From NCBI RefSeq assembly GCF_006716095.1, contig NZ_VFOK01000002.1, forward strand, positions 62,001 through 126,000: DNA of 64,000 bases, read 5' to 3'. The translations under genes and the position numbers were made by a program. Origin of the DNA: Barrientosiimonas humi. GTDB lineage: Bacteria > Actinomycetota > Actinomycetes > Actinomycetales > Dermatophilaceae. The stretch's first letter is position 1. The number at the start of each line of letters is the position of its first letter. The notes below the pieces were generated by a model. It saw only the letters and a list, made by a program, of their open reading frames with translations, made no database searches and was not told the DNA's origin. Of the stretch, positions 26,041 to 34,358 are shown piece after piece.

Positions 26041-26688
26041 GTGCCGCGCGAGGAGGCGCCCGAGGTCACCGCGGCGCACCGGCCCCACCTGAGCCTGCCG
26101 CGCGGTCGACGGCCGGGCGCCGTGGCGCTGGTGCTGCACGGCGGCGAGCCGACCAGCACCCTCCCGGTCACCCGGCTCGACCCCGCCCTGCTGCGGATGA
26201 TCCCCTTCGCGCGCGACGTACGCCTGCGCAGCCGCGGGCGGGTCGGCCCGGCCGTGCTGCGCAACGCCGTGCGCGGCTGGAACGGCGACGCCAAGTCGTC
26301 GGTCGCCGACGCGGAGTGGGCGCTCGGGCGGCTGCGCGAGCGCTTCCCCGACGTGCCGATCGGCGTGATCGGCCACTCGATGGGCGGGCGCACCGCGTTC
26401 GAGCTGGCGGGCCACCCGGAGGTCAGCAGCATCGTCGCGCTCGCCCCCTGGCTGTCCGACGCCTATGCCGCCGAGCCGTTCGTCGGCACCCCGCTGCTCG
26501 TGGTGCACGGGCTGCGCGACCGGCGCACCGACCCGGCCGCGGCCCGCGACCTGGTCGAGCGGGTCGCGGCGGCCGGCGGCGACGCGCAGTTCGTGGGGTT
26601 GGACGACGCCCACGCGATGCTGCACCGCGCGCCCGCCTGGCACCGGCTCGCCTCGCGGTTCACCATCGACCGGCTGCTCGCCCGCTGA
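26041..26688 (+). CDS. alpha/beta hydrolase
   Basis: The 215-residue serine hydrolase has VALVLHGG (oxyanion strand), nucleophile elbow GHSMGG, Asp in LLVVHGLRDRRTD, and His in DDAHAMLHR. Its size resembles dienelactone-hydrolase or prolyl-oligopeptidase-like small esterases. There is no signal peptide, so it is cytoplasmic. GTG 26041 is six bases after dcd. Substrate unknown. Confidence 0.85.
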   Translation: MPREEAPEVTAAHRPHLSLPRGRRPGAVALVLHGGEPTSTLPVTRLDPALLRMIPFARDVRLRSRGRVGPAVLRNAVRGWNGDAKSSVADAEWALGRLRERFPDVPIGVIGHSMGGRTAFELAGHPEVSSIVALAPWLSDAYAAEPFVGTPLLVVHGLRDRRTDPAAARDLVERVAAAGGDAQFVGLDDAHAMLHRAPAWHRLASRFTIDRLLAR

Positions 26689-26773
26689 GCGGGATGCGCT
26701 GGAGGCGTACGCCCGGCTCGCCGGCCCGGGGGAGGGGCGGCTCACCCCTACGGCGGGGCGGCGGGCGTACGTC

Positions 26774-26803
26774 CTGACACCTGTCGGTCCGTGCCCATAG
26801 GTT
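26774..26803 (+). promoter_or_regulatory. promoter of the osmoprotectant operon, leaderless
   Basis: CTGACA (26774-26779) and TAGGTT (26798-26803) are 18 bases apart. The -10 ends six bases before ATG 26810, so the operon mRNA probably starts at its first codon. Confidence 0.6.
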
Positions 26804-26809
26804 GGGGCC

Positions 26810-27961
26810 ATGATCACGTTCGACGAGGTCACCAAGTCCTACCCCAGCGCGCGGGGCGGTGAGCCGACGATCGCGGTCGACAAGCTGTCGCTGGAGGCCC
26901 CCACCGGCAAGATCACGGTGCTGGTCGGCCCCTCCGGCTGCGGCAAGACCACCTCGTTGCGCATGGTCAACCGGATGACCGACCCGACGTCGGGCACGAT
27001 CGCGATCGACGGGCAGGACATCATGTCCACCGACGCGGCGACCCTGCGCCGGGGCATCGGCTACGTCATCCAGCACGCCGGCCTGTTCCCGCACCGCACC
27101 GTCGTCGACAACGTCGCGACCGTGCCGCTGCTGCTCGGCTGGTCCAAGGACAAGGCGCGCTCGCGGGCGCGCGAGGTGCTCGAGCTCGTGGGGCTGCCGG
27201 GGGCCTACGCCGACCGCTACCCCGCCCAGCTGTCCGGCGGTCAGCAGCAGCGCGTCGGGGTCGCCCGGGCGCTCGCGGCCGACCCGCCGGTGATGCTCAT
27301 GGACGAGCCGTTCAGCGCCGTCGACCCGGTGGTGCGCGACCAGCTGCAGGACGAGTTCCTCCGGCTGCAGGACGAGCTCGGCAAGACCATCGTCTTCGTC
27401 ACCCACGACATCGACGAGGCCATCAAGATGGGCGACCAGGTGGCCGTGCTGCGCGTCGGCGGCGTGCTCGCCCAGGTCGCGACGCCCGAATACCTGCTGG
27501 CCCACCCGATCGACGACTTCGTGGCCGACTTCGTCGGGCGCGACCGCGGCTATCGCTCGCTCAGCTTCCAGCCCTCCCCGCAGCTGCCGCTGCGCGAGGA
27601 GGTCGTGGTGCCGATGGGCGCCGAGCCCGACGCCGTGCGCGCGGCGACCAACGACCCCTGGGTGCTGGTCGTCGACGACGAGGCCCGGCCGCAGGGCTGG
27701 GTCGAGCCGCAACGCATCCAGGCCGCGATCGAGCCGTCGATGCTGCACCGCGGCGGCACCGTCGCCCGGGCCGACGGTCCGCTGCGCGCGATGCTCGACG
27801 CGGCGCTGTCCTCGCCGAGCCGGCGCGGGGTCGTGGTCGACGACAAGGGCCGGCTGCTCGGGTCGGTGCGGGCGCACGAGGTGCTCGCCGCCATCGAGGC
27901 CACCGACCGCCCCGAGGCCGACCCCGACGACGTCGCACCCACCGAGGACCGATCGGCATGA
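26810..27961 (+). CDS. osmoprotectant ABC transporter ATPase with CBS domains (OpuCA type)
   Basis: The 383-residue ATPase of a betaine/choline-type importer has Walker A GPSGCGKTTS, signature LSGGQQQR and Walker B LMDEPFSAVD with DEAIKMGDQVAVL. It ends in a CBS-like pair (about residues 270-370) that in OpuC systems senses ionic strength or cyclic dinucleotides. Three genes follow with four-base overlaps. Substrate is likely glycine betaine, carnitine or choline; this is family knowledge only. Confidence 0.92.
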   Translation: MITFDEVTKSYPSARGGEPTIAVDKLSLEAPTGKITVLVGPSGCGKTTSLRMVNRMTDPTSGTIAIDGQDIMSTDAATLRRGIGYVIQHAGLFPHRTVVDNVATVPLLLGWSKDKARSRAREVLELVGLPGAYADRYPAQLSGGQQQRVGVARALAADPPVMLMDEPFSAVDPVVRDQLQDEFLRLQDELGKTIVFVTHDIDEAIKMGDQVAVLRVGGVLAQVATPEYLLAHPIDDFVADFVGRDRGYRSLSFQPSPQLPLREEVVVPMGAEPDAVRAATNDPWVLVVDDEARPQGWVEPQRIQAAIEPSMLHRGGTVARADGPLRAMLDAALSSPSRRGVVVDDKGRLLGSVRAHEVLAAIEATDRPEADPDDVAPTEDRSA

Positions 27962-28617
27962 AGGCGCTCGACGCGTCGTTCGTCTCCGACAACCTCGGCG
28001 ACATCGCCTACCGCACCTTCCTGCACGCCGAGATGGCCGGCATCCCGCTGCTCATCGGGCTCGCGCTCGCGCTGCCGCTGGGCTGGCTCGCGCGCCGCGC
28101 GTCCTGGCTGCGCACCGGGCTGCTCACCGCCTCGGGCCTGCTCTACACCATCCCCTCGCTGGCGCTGTTCGTCGTGATGCCGCTGATCCTCGGCACCCCG
28201 ATCCTCGCGGGCTGGAACGTCGTGGCCGCGATGACGCTCTACACGCTGGCGCTGCTGGTGCGCACCGTCGTCGACGGGCTCGACGCGGTGCCCGAGACCG
28301 TGCGGCAGGCGGCGACGGCGATGGGATACACCCCGTTCAAGCGGTTCGTGTCGGTCGAGCTGCCGCTCGCGGTGCCGGTCATCGGCGCCGGGCTGCGGGT
28401 CGCGGCGGTGAGCAACGTGAGCATCGTCAGCGTCGCCGCGCTGCTGGGCATCCCGCAGCTGGGCGTCTACCTGACCAACGGCTACAACCGCACCTACTGG
28501 ACCGAGATCTGGGTCGGCATCGTCGCGATCCTGCTGCTGGCGCTGGTCTTCGACCTCGTCATCCAGGCCATCACGCGGTTGCTCACCCGGTGGCAGCGAG
28601 CGGGGGCGACGGCATGA
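27958..28617 (+). CDS. osmoprotectant ABC transporter permease (OpuCB type)
   Basis: The 219-residue permease has about five helices and the motif TIPSLALFVVMP, typical of OpuCB/YehW permeases. The EAA-like loop is VRQAATAMGYTPFKRFVSVELPLAVP. ATG 27958 overlaps the ATPase stop. Confidence 0.91.
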   Translation: MKALDASFVSDNLGDIAYRTFLHAEMAGIPLLIGLALALPLGWLARRASWLRTGLLTASGLLYTIPSLALFVVMPLILGTPILAGWNVVAAMTLYTLALLVRTVVDGLDAVPETVRQAATAMGYTPFKRFVSVELPLAVPVIGAGLRVAAVSNVSIVSVAALLGIPQLGVYLTNGYNRTYWTEIWVGIVAILLLALVFDLVIQAITRLLTRWQRAGATA

Positions 28618-29393
28618 TCCTCTCCGAGGTCTGGACCTGGCTGACCAGCTCCGAGAACTGGTCGGGCGACGCCGGCATCGCCAACCGGCTGCTGGAGCAT
28701 CTCGGCTACACCGGCCTGACGATGCTCTTCGCGATGCTGATCGCGCTGCCGCTCGGCACCTGGATCGCCCACACCGGCCGCGGCGCCTGGATGATCACCG
28801 TCGCCAACGCCGCCCGCGCGATCCCGAGCCTGGGTCTGCTGCTGGTGCTGGTGCTGTGGTTGCAGCCGAAGTTCCAGGGCGACACCAACCTCGGCTTCCT
28901 GCTGCCCTCGATCGTCGCGCTGGTGGTGCTGGCGCTGCCGCCGCTGCTGGCGGGCGCGTACTCCGGCGTCAGCGAGGTCGACCCGGCCGCGCGCGACGCG
29001 GCCAAGGGCATGGGCATGACCGGCCGCGAGGTCTTCTTCAAGGTCGAGCTGCCCAACGCGCTGCCGCTGATCCTGTCCGGCGTGCGCAGCGCCACGCTGC
29101 AGGTCGTGGCCACCGCGACCATCGCGGCGTTCACCGGGCTCGGCGGGCTGGGGCGCTACGTCATCGACGGCCGGCAGACCAGCCAGTCCGACGAGATGAT
29201 CGGCGGCGCGCTGCTGGTCGCGGCGCTCGCGCTCGTGCTCGACCTGGTGCTCGCGCTCGTGCAGCGCAGCATCGTCTCGCCCGGGCTCACCGGGCGCACG
29301 TCCCGACGGCGGCTGCGCCCCGCGCGGTCGGCCGCCGACGCCGACACCGGATCCGCCACCCCCAACGCCACCAGAGAGCAGGCCACGGCATGA
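28614..29393 (+). CDS. osmoprotectant ABC transporter permease (OpuCD type)
   Basis: The 259-residue permease has the same family motifs (ARAIPSLGLLLVLVLW and AAKGMGMTGREVFFKVELPNALP). A longer N-terminus and a charged C-terminal tail set it apart from its partner. It forms the pore with the OpuCB-type subunit. ATG 28614 overlaps the upstream stop. Confidence 0.91.
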   Translation: MILSEVWTWLTSSENWSGDAGIANRLLEHLGYTGLTMLFAMLIALPLGTWIAHTGRGAWMITVANAARAIPSLGLLLVLVLWLQPKFQGDTNLGFLLPSIVALVVLALPPLLAGAYSGVSEVDPAARDAAKGMGMTGREVFFKVELPNALPLILSGVRSATLQVVATATIAAFTGLGGLGRYVIDGRQTSQSDEMIGGALLVAALALVLDLVLALVQRSIVSPGLTGRTSRRRLRPARSAADADTGSATPNATREQATA

Positions 29394-30328
29394 CCACCCG
29401 ACCCACTCGACGCGCAGCCCTCGCCGCCGGCGCCTGCGCCGTGCTGCTGACCGGGTGCGGGCTCTCCGGAGACCCGCTCGAGGCAGCCGGCGGAGGCGGG
29501 GAGGCGTGCTCCACCGAGCAACCGCAGGCCGGCCCCATCAAGGTCGGCGCCGCGGACTTCCCCGAGTCGCAGCTGATCGCCGAGCTGTATGCCGGCGCGC
29601 TCAAGGCCAAGGGCGTCAACGCCTCGACGACCGACCCGATCGGCGCGCGCGAGGCCTACCTGCAGGCGCTCGGCGACGGCTCGGTGCAGGTCGTCCCCGA
29701 ATACACCAACTCGCTGCTGAACTTCCTGCAGCCCGACACCAAGGTCAAGGGCACCGAGCAGATCTACGCCGCGCTGCGCACCGCCGTGCCGTGCAGCCAG
29801 GTCGTCGGCGCGAAGTCGACCGCCGAGGACTCCAACGCGATGGTGGTCACCAAGGAGACCGCGCAGAAGTGGAACCTCAAGACCGTCTCCGACCTGGCCA
29901 AGCGGGCGAACGAGGTCACCATCGCCGCGCCGCCGGAATTCCGCACCCGCGAGCAGGGGCTGGTGGGGCTGAAGTCGACCTACAACCTGACGCCCAAGGC
30001 GTTCCGGCCGATCAGCAACACCGCCACCCTCGCGGCCGCGCTGAAGAACGGCCAGGCCACGGCCGCCAACATCTTCTCCACCGACCCCTCGATCACGACC
30101 AACGGATTCGTGGTGCTGCGCGACGACAAGCAGCTGTTCGGCTCCGACAACGTCGTGCCGCTCATCGCCCGCTCGTCGGCCACCCCCACCGTGCAGGTCA
30201 CGCTCGACCAGGTGTCGGCCAAGCTGACCACCGCCTCGCTCGCGCAGATGCTCAAGCAGGTCGTGGTCGACAAGCGCGACGCCGCCACCGTCGCCCAGAC
30301 CTGGCTGCGGCAGAACAAGCTGGCCTGA
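29390..30328 (+). CDS. osmoprotectant-binding lipoprotein (OpuCC type)
   Basis: The 312-residue lipoprotein has the lipobox LLTGC, followed by a glycine-rich linker. The mature domain opens with KVGAADFPESQLIAELYAGAL and has VVPEYTNSLLNFL, typical of OpuAC/QAT-type binding proteins that hold a quaternary amine in an aromatic cage. The start overlaps the permease stop. It is the last gene of the operon. Confidence 0.9.
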   Translation: MTTRPTRRAALAAGACAVLLTGCGLSGDPLEAAGGGGEACSTEQPQAGPIKVGAADFPESQLIAELYAGALKAKGVNASTTDPIGAREAYLQALGDGSVQVVPEYTNSLLNFLQPDTKVKGTEQIYAALRTAVPCSQVVGAKSTAEDSNAMVVTKETAQKWNLKTVSDLAKRANEVTIAAPPEFRTREQGLVGLKSTYNLTPKAFRPISNTATLAAALKNGQATAANIFSTDPSITTNGFVVLRDDKQLFGSDNVVPLIARSSATPTVQVTLDQVSAKLTTASLAQMLKQVVVDKRDAATVAQTWLRQNKLA

Positions 30329-30333
30329 CGCGA

Positions 30334-30351
30334 CGGAGCGCGCACGCTCCG
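30334..30351 (+). terminator. possible weak terminator hairpin after the Opu operon
   Basis: CGGAGCG and CGCTCCG pair around a CGCA loop six bases after the binding-protein stop. There is no T-run, so it may act only with other factors. The rest of the region up to 30513 shows only a GGAAGGAG ribosome site before the next gene. Confidence 0.35.
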
Positions 30352-30513
30352 GCGGTTGACCGTGGGTGCGTGCGCTGGGGCGCACGGGTCGGCGGTGGTC
30401 CGCGAGGGCGTACGTCGGTGGCCGGTTCGGCGGGAACCCACCCGGGCGGGTCCCCAGCGGCGAAGATGGTGCCGAGGGCGTGAGGTCTGGCTCGCGTCCC
30501 GGAAGGAGACCCG

Positions 30514-32244
30514 ATGCTGCTGCGCCTGGTGCGCTCCGGGCTGGCGTCATACCGACCCTGGGTCGCGCTGCTGGTCGTGCTGCAGCTGATCAGCGTCGTC
30601 ACGTCGCTCTATCTGCCGAGCCTCAACGCCGACATCATCGACAACGGCCTGGCCCGCGGCGACATCGGATACATCTGGCGGGTCGGCGGCGTGATGCTGC
30701 TGGTCAGCGTCGTGCAGATCATCGCCGCCGCGGCCGCGACGTTCACCGGCGCACGCACGGCCATGAGCTTCGGGCGCGACGTGCGCGCTGCGATCTTCGA
30801 CCGGGTCACCCGGTTCTCGGGACGTGAGGTCAACGAGTTCGGCGCCCCGTCGCTGATCACCCGCACCACGAACGACGTGCAGCAGGTGCAGATGCTCGTG
30901 CTGATGAGCGCGACGCTGGCGGTCAGCGCCCCGATCATGATGATCGGCGGGGTCATCATGGCGCTGCGCGAGGACGTCGGCCTCTCCTGGCTGATGGTCG
31001 TCGCCGTGCCGGTGCTCGCGGTCTCCATCGGGCTGATCGTGCGGCAGATGGTGCCGCAGTTCCGGCTGATGCAGACCCGGCTCGACGGGGTCAACCGGGT
31101 GCTGCGCGAGCAGCTGATGGGGCTGCGCGTGGTGCGGGCGTTCGTGCGCGAGCCCTACGAGATCGACCGCTTCACCGACGCCAACACCCAGCTCACCGAC
31201 GTGGCGCGCATCGTCGGCCGGCTGATGGGCGCGATGTTCCCCGTCGTGATGCTCGTGATGAACCTGTCGACCGTCGCGGTGGTGTGGTTCGGCGGCCAGC
31301 GGGTCGCGAGCGGTGACATGCAGGTCGGGGCGCTGACGGCGTACATGACCTATCTGGTGCAGATCCTGATGTCGGTGATGATGGCGACCTTCATGTTCAT
31401 GCTGGTGCCCCGCGCCTCGGTCGCCGCCGAGCGCATCCAGCAGGTGCTCGACACCGACAGCTCGGTGGTGCCGCCCGCCGACCCGGCGCCGCTGCGCGAG
31501 CTGCAGGGCGTGGTCGACCTGGTCGACGTGGGGATGCGCTACCCGGGCGCCGACCAGCCGGTGCTGACCGGCGTCGACCTGCACGCCGAGCCGGGCCAGA
31601 CGGTGGCGATCATCGGCTCGACCGGCGCGGGCAAGACCACGTTGCTGTCGCTGGTCGCGCGGCTGTTCGACGCCACCGCGGGCGAGGTGCGCATCGACGG
31701 GGTCGACGTGCGCCGGATCGAGCCCGACGTGCTGTGGGGGCACCTTGGGATCGTGCCGCAGAAGCCGTTCCTGTTCAGCGGGACGATCGCGAGCAACCTG
31801 CGCTACGGCCGGCCCGACGCCACCGACGAAGAGCTGTGGCAGGCCCTCGAGATCGCCCAGGCGCGCGACTTCGTCGAGCGGATGCCGGGCGGGCTCGAGG
31901 CGCCGATCTTCCAGGGCGGCAGCAACGTGTCGGGCGGGCAGCGGCAGCGGCTGTGCATCGCCCGGGCGCTGGTGGCGCGGCCGCGCATCTATCTGTTCGA
32001 CGACTCCTTCTCGGCGCTGGACCTGGCCACCGACGCCCGGCTGCGGGCCGCGCTGGAGCCGATCACCCGCGACGCGACGGTGCTCGTCGTCGCCCAGCGG
32101 GCGGCCAGCGTGCGCGACGCCGACCGGATCCTGGTGCTCGAGGACGGCCGGGTCGTCGGCGACGGCCGGCACGACGACCTGCTCCAGACGTGCGAGACGT
32201 ATCGGGAGATCGTGGAGAGCCAGGCGGGGGCGGGGGTTCCATGA
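30514..32244 (+). CDS. ABC exporter half-transporter with degenerate Walker B
   Basis: The 576-residue protein has six N-terminal helices (about residues 15-300) and a C-terminal ATPase (Walker A GSTGAGKTT, signature VSGGQRQR). Its Walker B reads IYLFDDSFSALD, with Asp where the catalytic Glu normally lies. This is typical of the degenerate half of heterodimeric multidrug/lipid exporters. ATG 30514 has GGAAGGAG seven bases upstream. It overlaps its partner gene by four bases. Substrate unknown. Confidence 0.92.
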   Translation: MLLRLVRSGLASYRPWVALLVVLQLISVVTSLYLPSLNADIIDNGLARGDIGYIWRVGGVMLLVSVVQIIAAAAATFTGARTAMSFGRDVRAAIFDRVTRFSGREVNEFGAPSLITRTTNDVQQVQMLVLMSATLAVSAPIMMIGGVIMALREDVGLSWLMVVAVPVLAVSIGLIVRQMVPQFRLMQTRLDGVNRVLREQLMGLRVVRAFVREPYEIDRFTDANTQLTDVARIVGRLMGAMFPVVMLVMNLSTVAVVWFGGQRVASGDMQVGALTAYMTYLVQILMSVMMATFMFMLVPRASVAAERIQQVLDTDSSVVPPADPAPLRELQGVVDLVDVGMRYPGADQPVLTGVDLHAEPGQTVAIIGSTGAGKTTLLSLVARLFDATAGEVRIDGVDVRRIEPDVLWGHLGIVPQKPFLFSGTIASNLRYGRPDATDEELWQALEIAQARDFVERMPGGLEAPIFQGGSNVSGGQRQRLCIARALVARPRIYLFDDSFSALDLATDARLRAALEPITRDATVLVVAQRAASVRDADRILVLEDGRVVGDGRHDDLLQTCETYREIVESQAGAGVP

Positions 32245-34337
32245 GCGGCGAGGAGCGCGCAGCGCAGGGTGCGGGTGAGGGACGAGCACGCGGCCGGAGC
32301 GGAGTGCGATCGAGCGCGACAGAAGACATGACGGATGAGCAGCAGGAGAGGGAGACACCGGCCGCGCCGGTGCGCGGCGGCGGGCGCGACCCGCTGTCGG
32401 CGATGCCGCCGGTGGGGAAGTCGCTGAACTTCGTGCCGTCGGCGAAGCGGCTCATCGGTCTGCTGCGCCCCGAGCGGGGGCGGATGGTCCTGGTGGTGGC
32501 GCTGGCGGTGGTCTCGGTGACGCTGTCGGTGATCGGTCCCCGGGTGCTGGGTCAGGCGATCGACCTGGTGTTCGCCGGCGCGGTGGGCCAGCAGCTGCCG
32601 GCGGGGCAGAGCCTCGAGACGGTCGTCGCGGGCATGCGGGCGGCCGGTCAGAACGACATGGCAGACATGGTCTCGCGGCTGGACGTGGTGCCGGGGGCCG
32701 GCGTCGACTTCGGCGCGGTCGGGCGGGTGCTGCTGATCGTCGTCGCGCTGTACGCCTTCGCGGCCCTGGCACAGTTCGTCCAGGCCTGGCTGCTCAACGA
32801 CGCGGTCCAGGCGACCGTGCGACGGCTGCGCCAAGAGGTCGAGGACAAGATCCACCGGCTGCCGCTGTCCTACCTGGACGGACAGCCGCGCGGCGAGCTG
32901 CTGTCGCGGGTCACCAACGACGTCGACAACATCTCCCAGTCGCTCAGCCAGACGCTGAGCCAGCTGCTGATCTCGCTGCTCACGGTCATCGGCGTCATCG
33001 TGATGATGCTGAGCATCTCGCCGCTGCTGACCCTGGTGGCGCTGGTGTCGATCCCGCTCGCGCTGCTGCTGACCCGGCAGGTCATGAAGCGCAGCCAGCG
33101 GCTGTTCATGCAGCAGTGGCAGCACACCGGCGAGCTCAACGCCCAGATCGAGGAGGCCTACACCGGCCACGAGCTCGTGACCGTCTTCGGCCGTCGCCGC
33201 GAGGTGGGCGCGCGGTTCGCCGAGAAGAACGCCGAGCTCACCGACGTGAGCTACAAGGCGCAGTTCGTCAGCGGGCTGATGATGCCGATCATGATGTTCG
33301 TCGGGAACCTCTCCTACGTCGTCATCTGCGTGGTCGGTGCGCTGCGGGTCGTGAGCGGGCAGCTGTCGCTCGGCGAGGTCACCGCGTTCGTGCAGTACTC
33401 CCGCCAGTTCACCCAGCCGCTCAGCCAGCTCGCGTCGATGGCCAACCTGCTGCAGTCCGGCGTCGCGTCGGCCGAGCGGGTCTTCGAGCTGCTCGACGCG
33501 CCCGAGCAGACGCCCGAGCAGGCCGCGCGTCTGCCGCGCCCGACGCGCGGGCGGGTGGCGTTCGAGGACGTGTCGTTCGGCTACGGCGAGCGGCCGCTGA
33601 TCGAGCACCTCGACCTGGTCGCCGAACCGGGCCAGACCGTCGCGATCGTCGGCCCGACGGGCGCCGGCAAGACCACCCTGGTCAACCTGCTCATGCGCTT
33701 CTACGAGCTCGACGGCGGGCGCATCACGCTCGACGGCGTCGACATCGCCTCGGTCCCGCGCGAGGAGCTGCGCGCCCGGATCGGCATGGTGCTGCAGGAC
33801 ACCTGGCTGTTCGCCGGCACCATCCGCGACAACATCGCCTACGGCAACCCCGACGCGACGCCCGAGCAGATCCAGCAGGCGGCCGAGGCCACCTTCGTCG
33901 ACCGGTTCGTGCACTCGCTGCCCGACGGTTACGACACGCTCATCGACGACGAGGCCAGCAACCTCAGCGTCGGCGAGCGGCAGCTGGTGACCATCGCGCG
34001 CGCGTTCGTCGCCGACCCGTCGCTGCTGATCCTCGACGAGGCCACCAGCTCGGTCGACACCCGCACCGAGCTGCTGCTGCAGCAGGCCATGGCGGCGCTG
34101 CGCACCGACCGCACGAGCTTCGTCATCGCCCACCGCCTCTCCACGATCCGCGACGCCGACGTGATCCTCGTGATGGAGGACGGCGGCATCGTCGAGCAGG
34201 GTTCGCACGACGAGCTGATCGCTGCCGAGGGTGCGTACTACCGCCTCTACCAGGCCCAGTTCCGAGGCGCCGCAGTCGATCTCGACGAGGAGGAGGCGGT
34301 CGAGCAGACCCAGGGCACGGGGGCCGCCACCTCCTGA
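32241..34337 (+). CDS. ABC exporter half-transporter, catalytically complete partner
   Basis: The 698-residue protein has a long polar N-terminal tail, six helices (about 80-400) and an ATPase with Walker A GPTGAGKTTL. Its Walker B is LLILDEATSSVD with the catalytic Glu. Its signature motif is LSVGERQ rather than LSGGQRQ. In a heterodimer this altered signature faces the partner's degenerate Walker B, giving one weak and one active ATP site. The transmembrane part has an insertion of about 50 residues between helices 1 and 2. ATG 32241 overlaps the upstream stop; ATG 32328 (MTDEQQER) is an alternative start that would drop 29 polar residues. Confidence 0.9.
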   Translation: MSGEERAAQGAGEGRARGRSGVRSSATEDMTDEQQERETPAAPVRGGGRDPLSAMPPVGKSLNFVPSAKRLIGLLRPERGRMVLVVALAVVSVTLSVIGPRVLGQAIDLVFAGAVGQQLPAGQSLETVVAGMRAAGQNDMADMVSRLDVVPGAGVDFGAVGRVLLIVVALYAFAALAQFVQAWLLNDAVQATVRRLRQEVEDKIHRLPLSYLDGQPRGELLSRVTNDVDNISQSLSQTLSQLLISLLTVIGVIVMMLSISPLLTLVALVSIPLALLLTRQVMKRSQRLFMQQWQHTGELNAQIEEAYTGHELVTVFGRRREVGARFAEKNAELTDVSYKAQFVSGLMMPIMMFVGNLSYVVICVVGALRVVSGQLSLGEVTAFVQYSRQFTQPLSQLASMANLLQSGVASAERVFELLDAPEQTPEQAARLPRPTRGRVAFEDVSFGYGERPLIEHLDLVAEPGQTVAIVGPTGAGKTTLVNLLMRFYELDGGRITLDGVDIASVPREELRARIGMVLQDTWLFAGTIRDNIAYGNPDATPEQIQQAAEATFVDRFVHSLPDGYDTLIDDEASNLSVGERQLVTIARAFVADPSLLILDEATSSVDTRTELLLQQAMAALRTDRTSFVIAHRLSTIRDADVILVMEDGGIVEQGSHDELIAAEGAYYRLYQAQFRGAAVDLDEEEAVEQTQGTGAATS

Positions 34338-34358
34338 CGAGACGCGGCCGACGCGGCA

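Noticed and set aside
30329-30513. Riboswitch upstream of the ABC exporter genes
   Set aside because: Only a weak hairpin and a ribosome site are visible; no conserved riboswitch core could be recognised.
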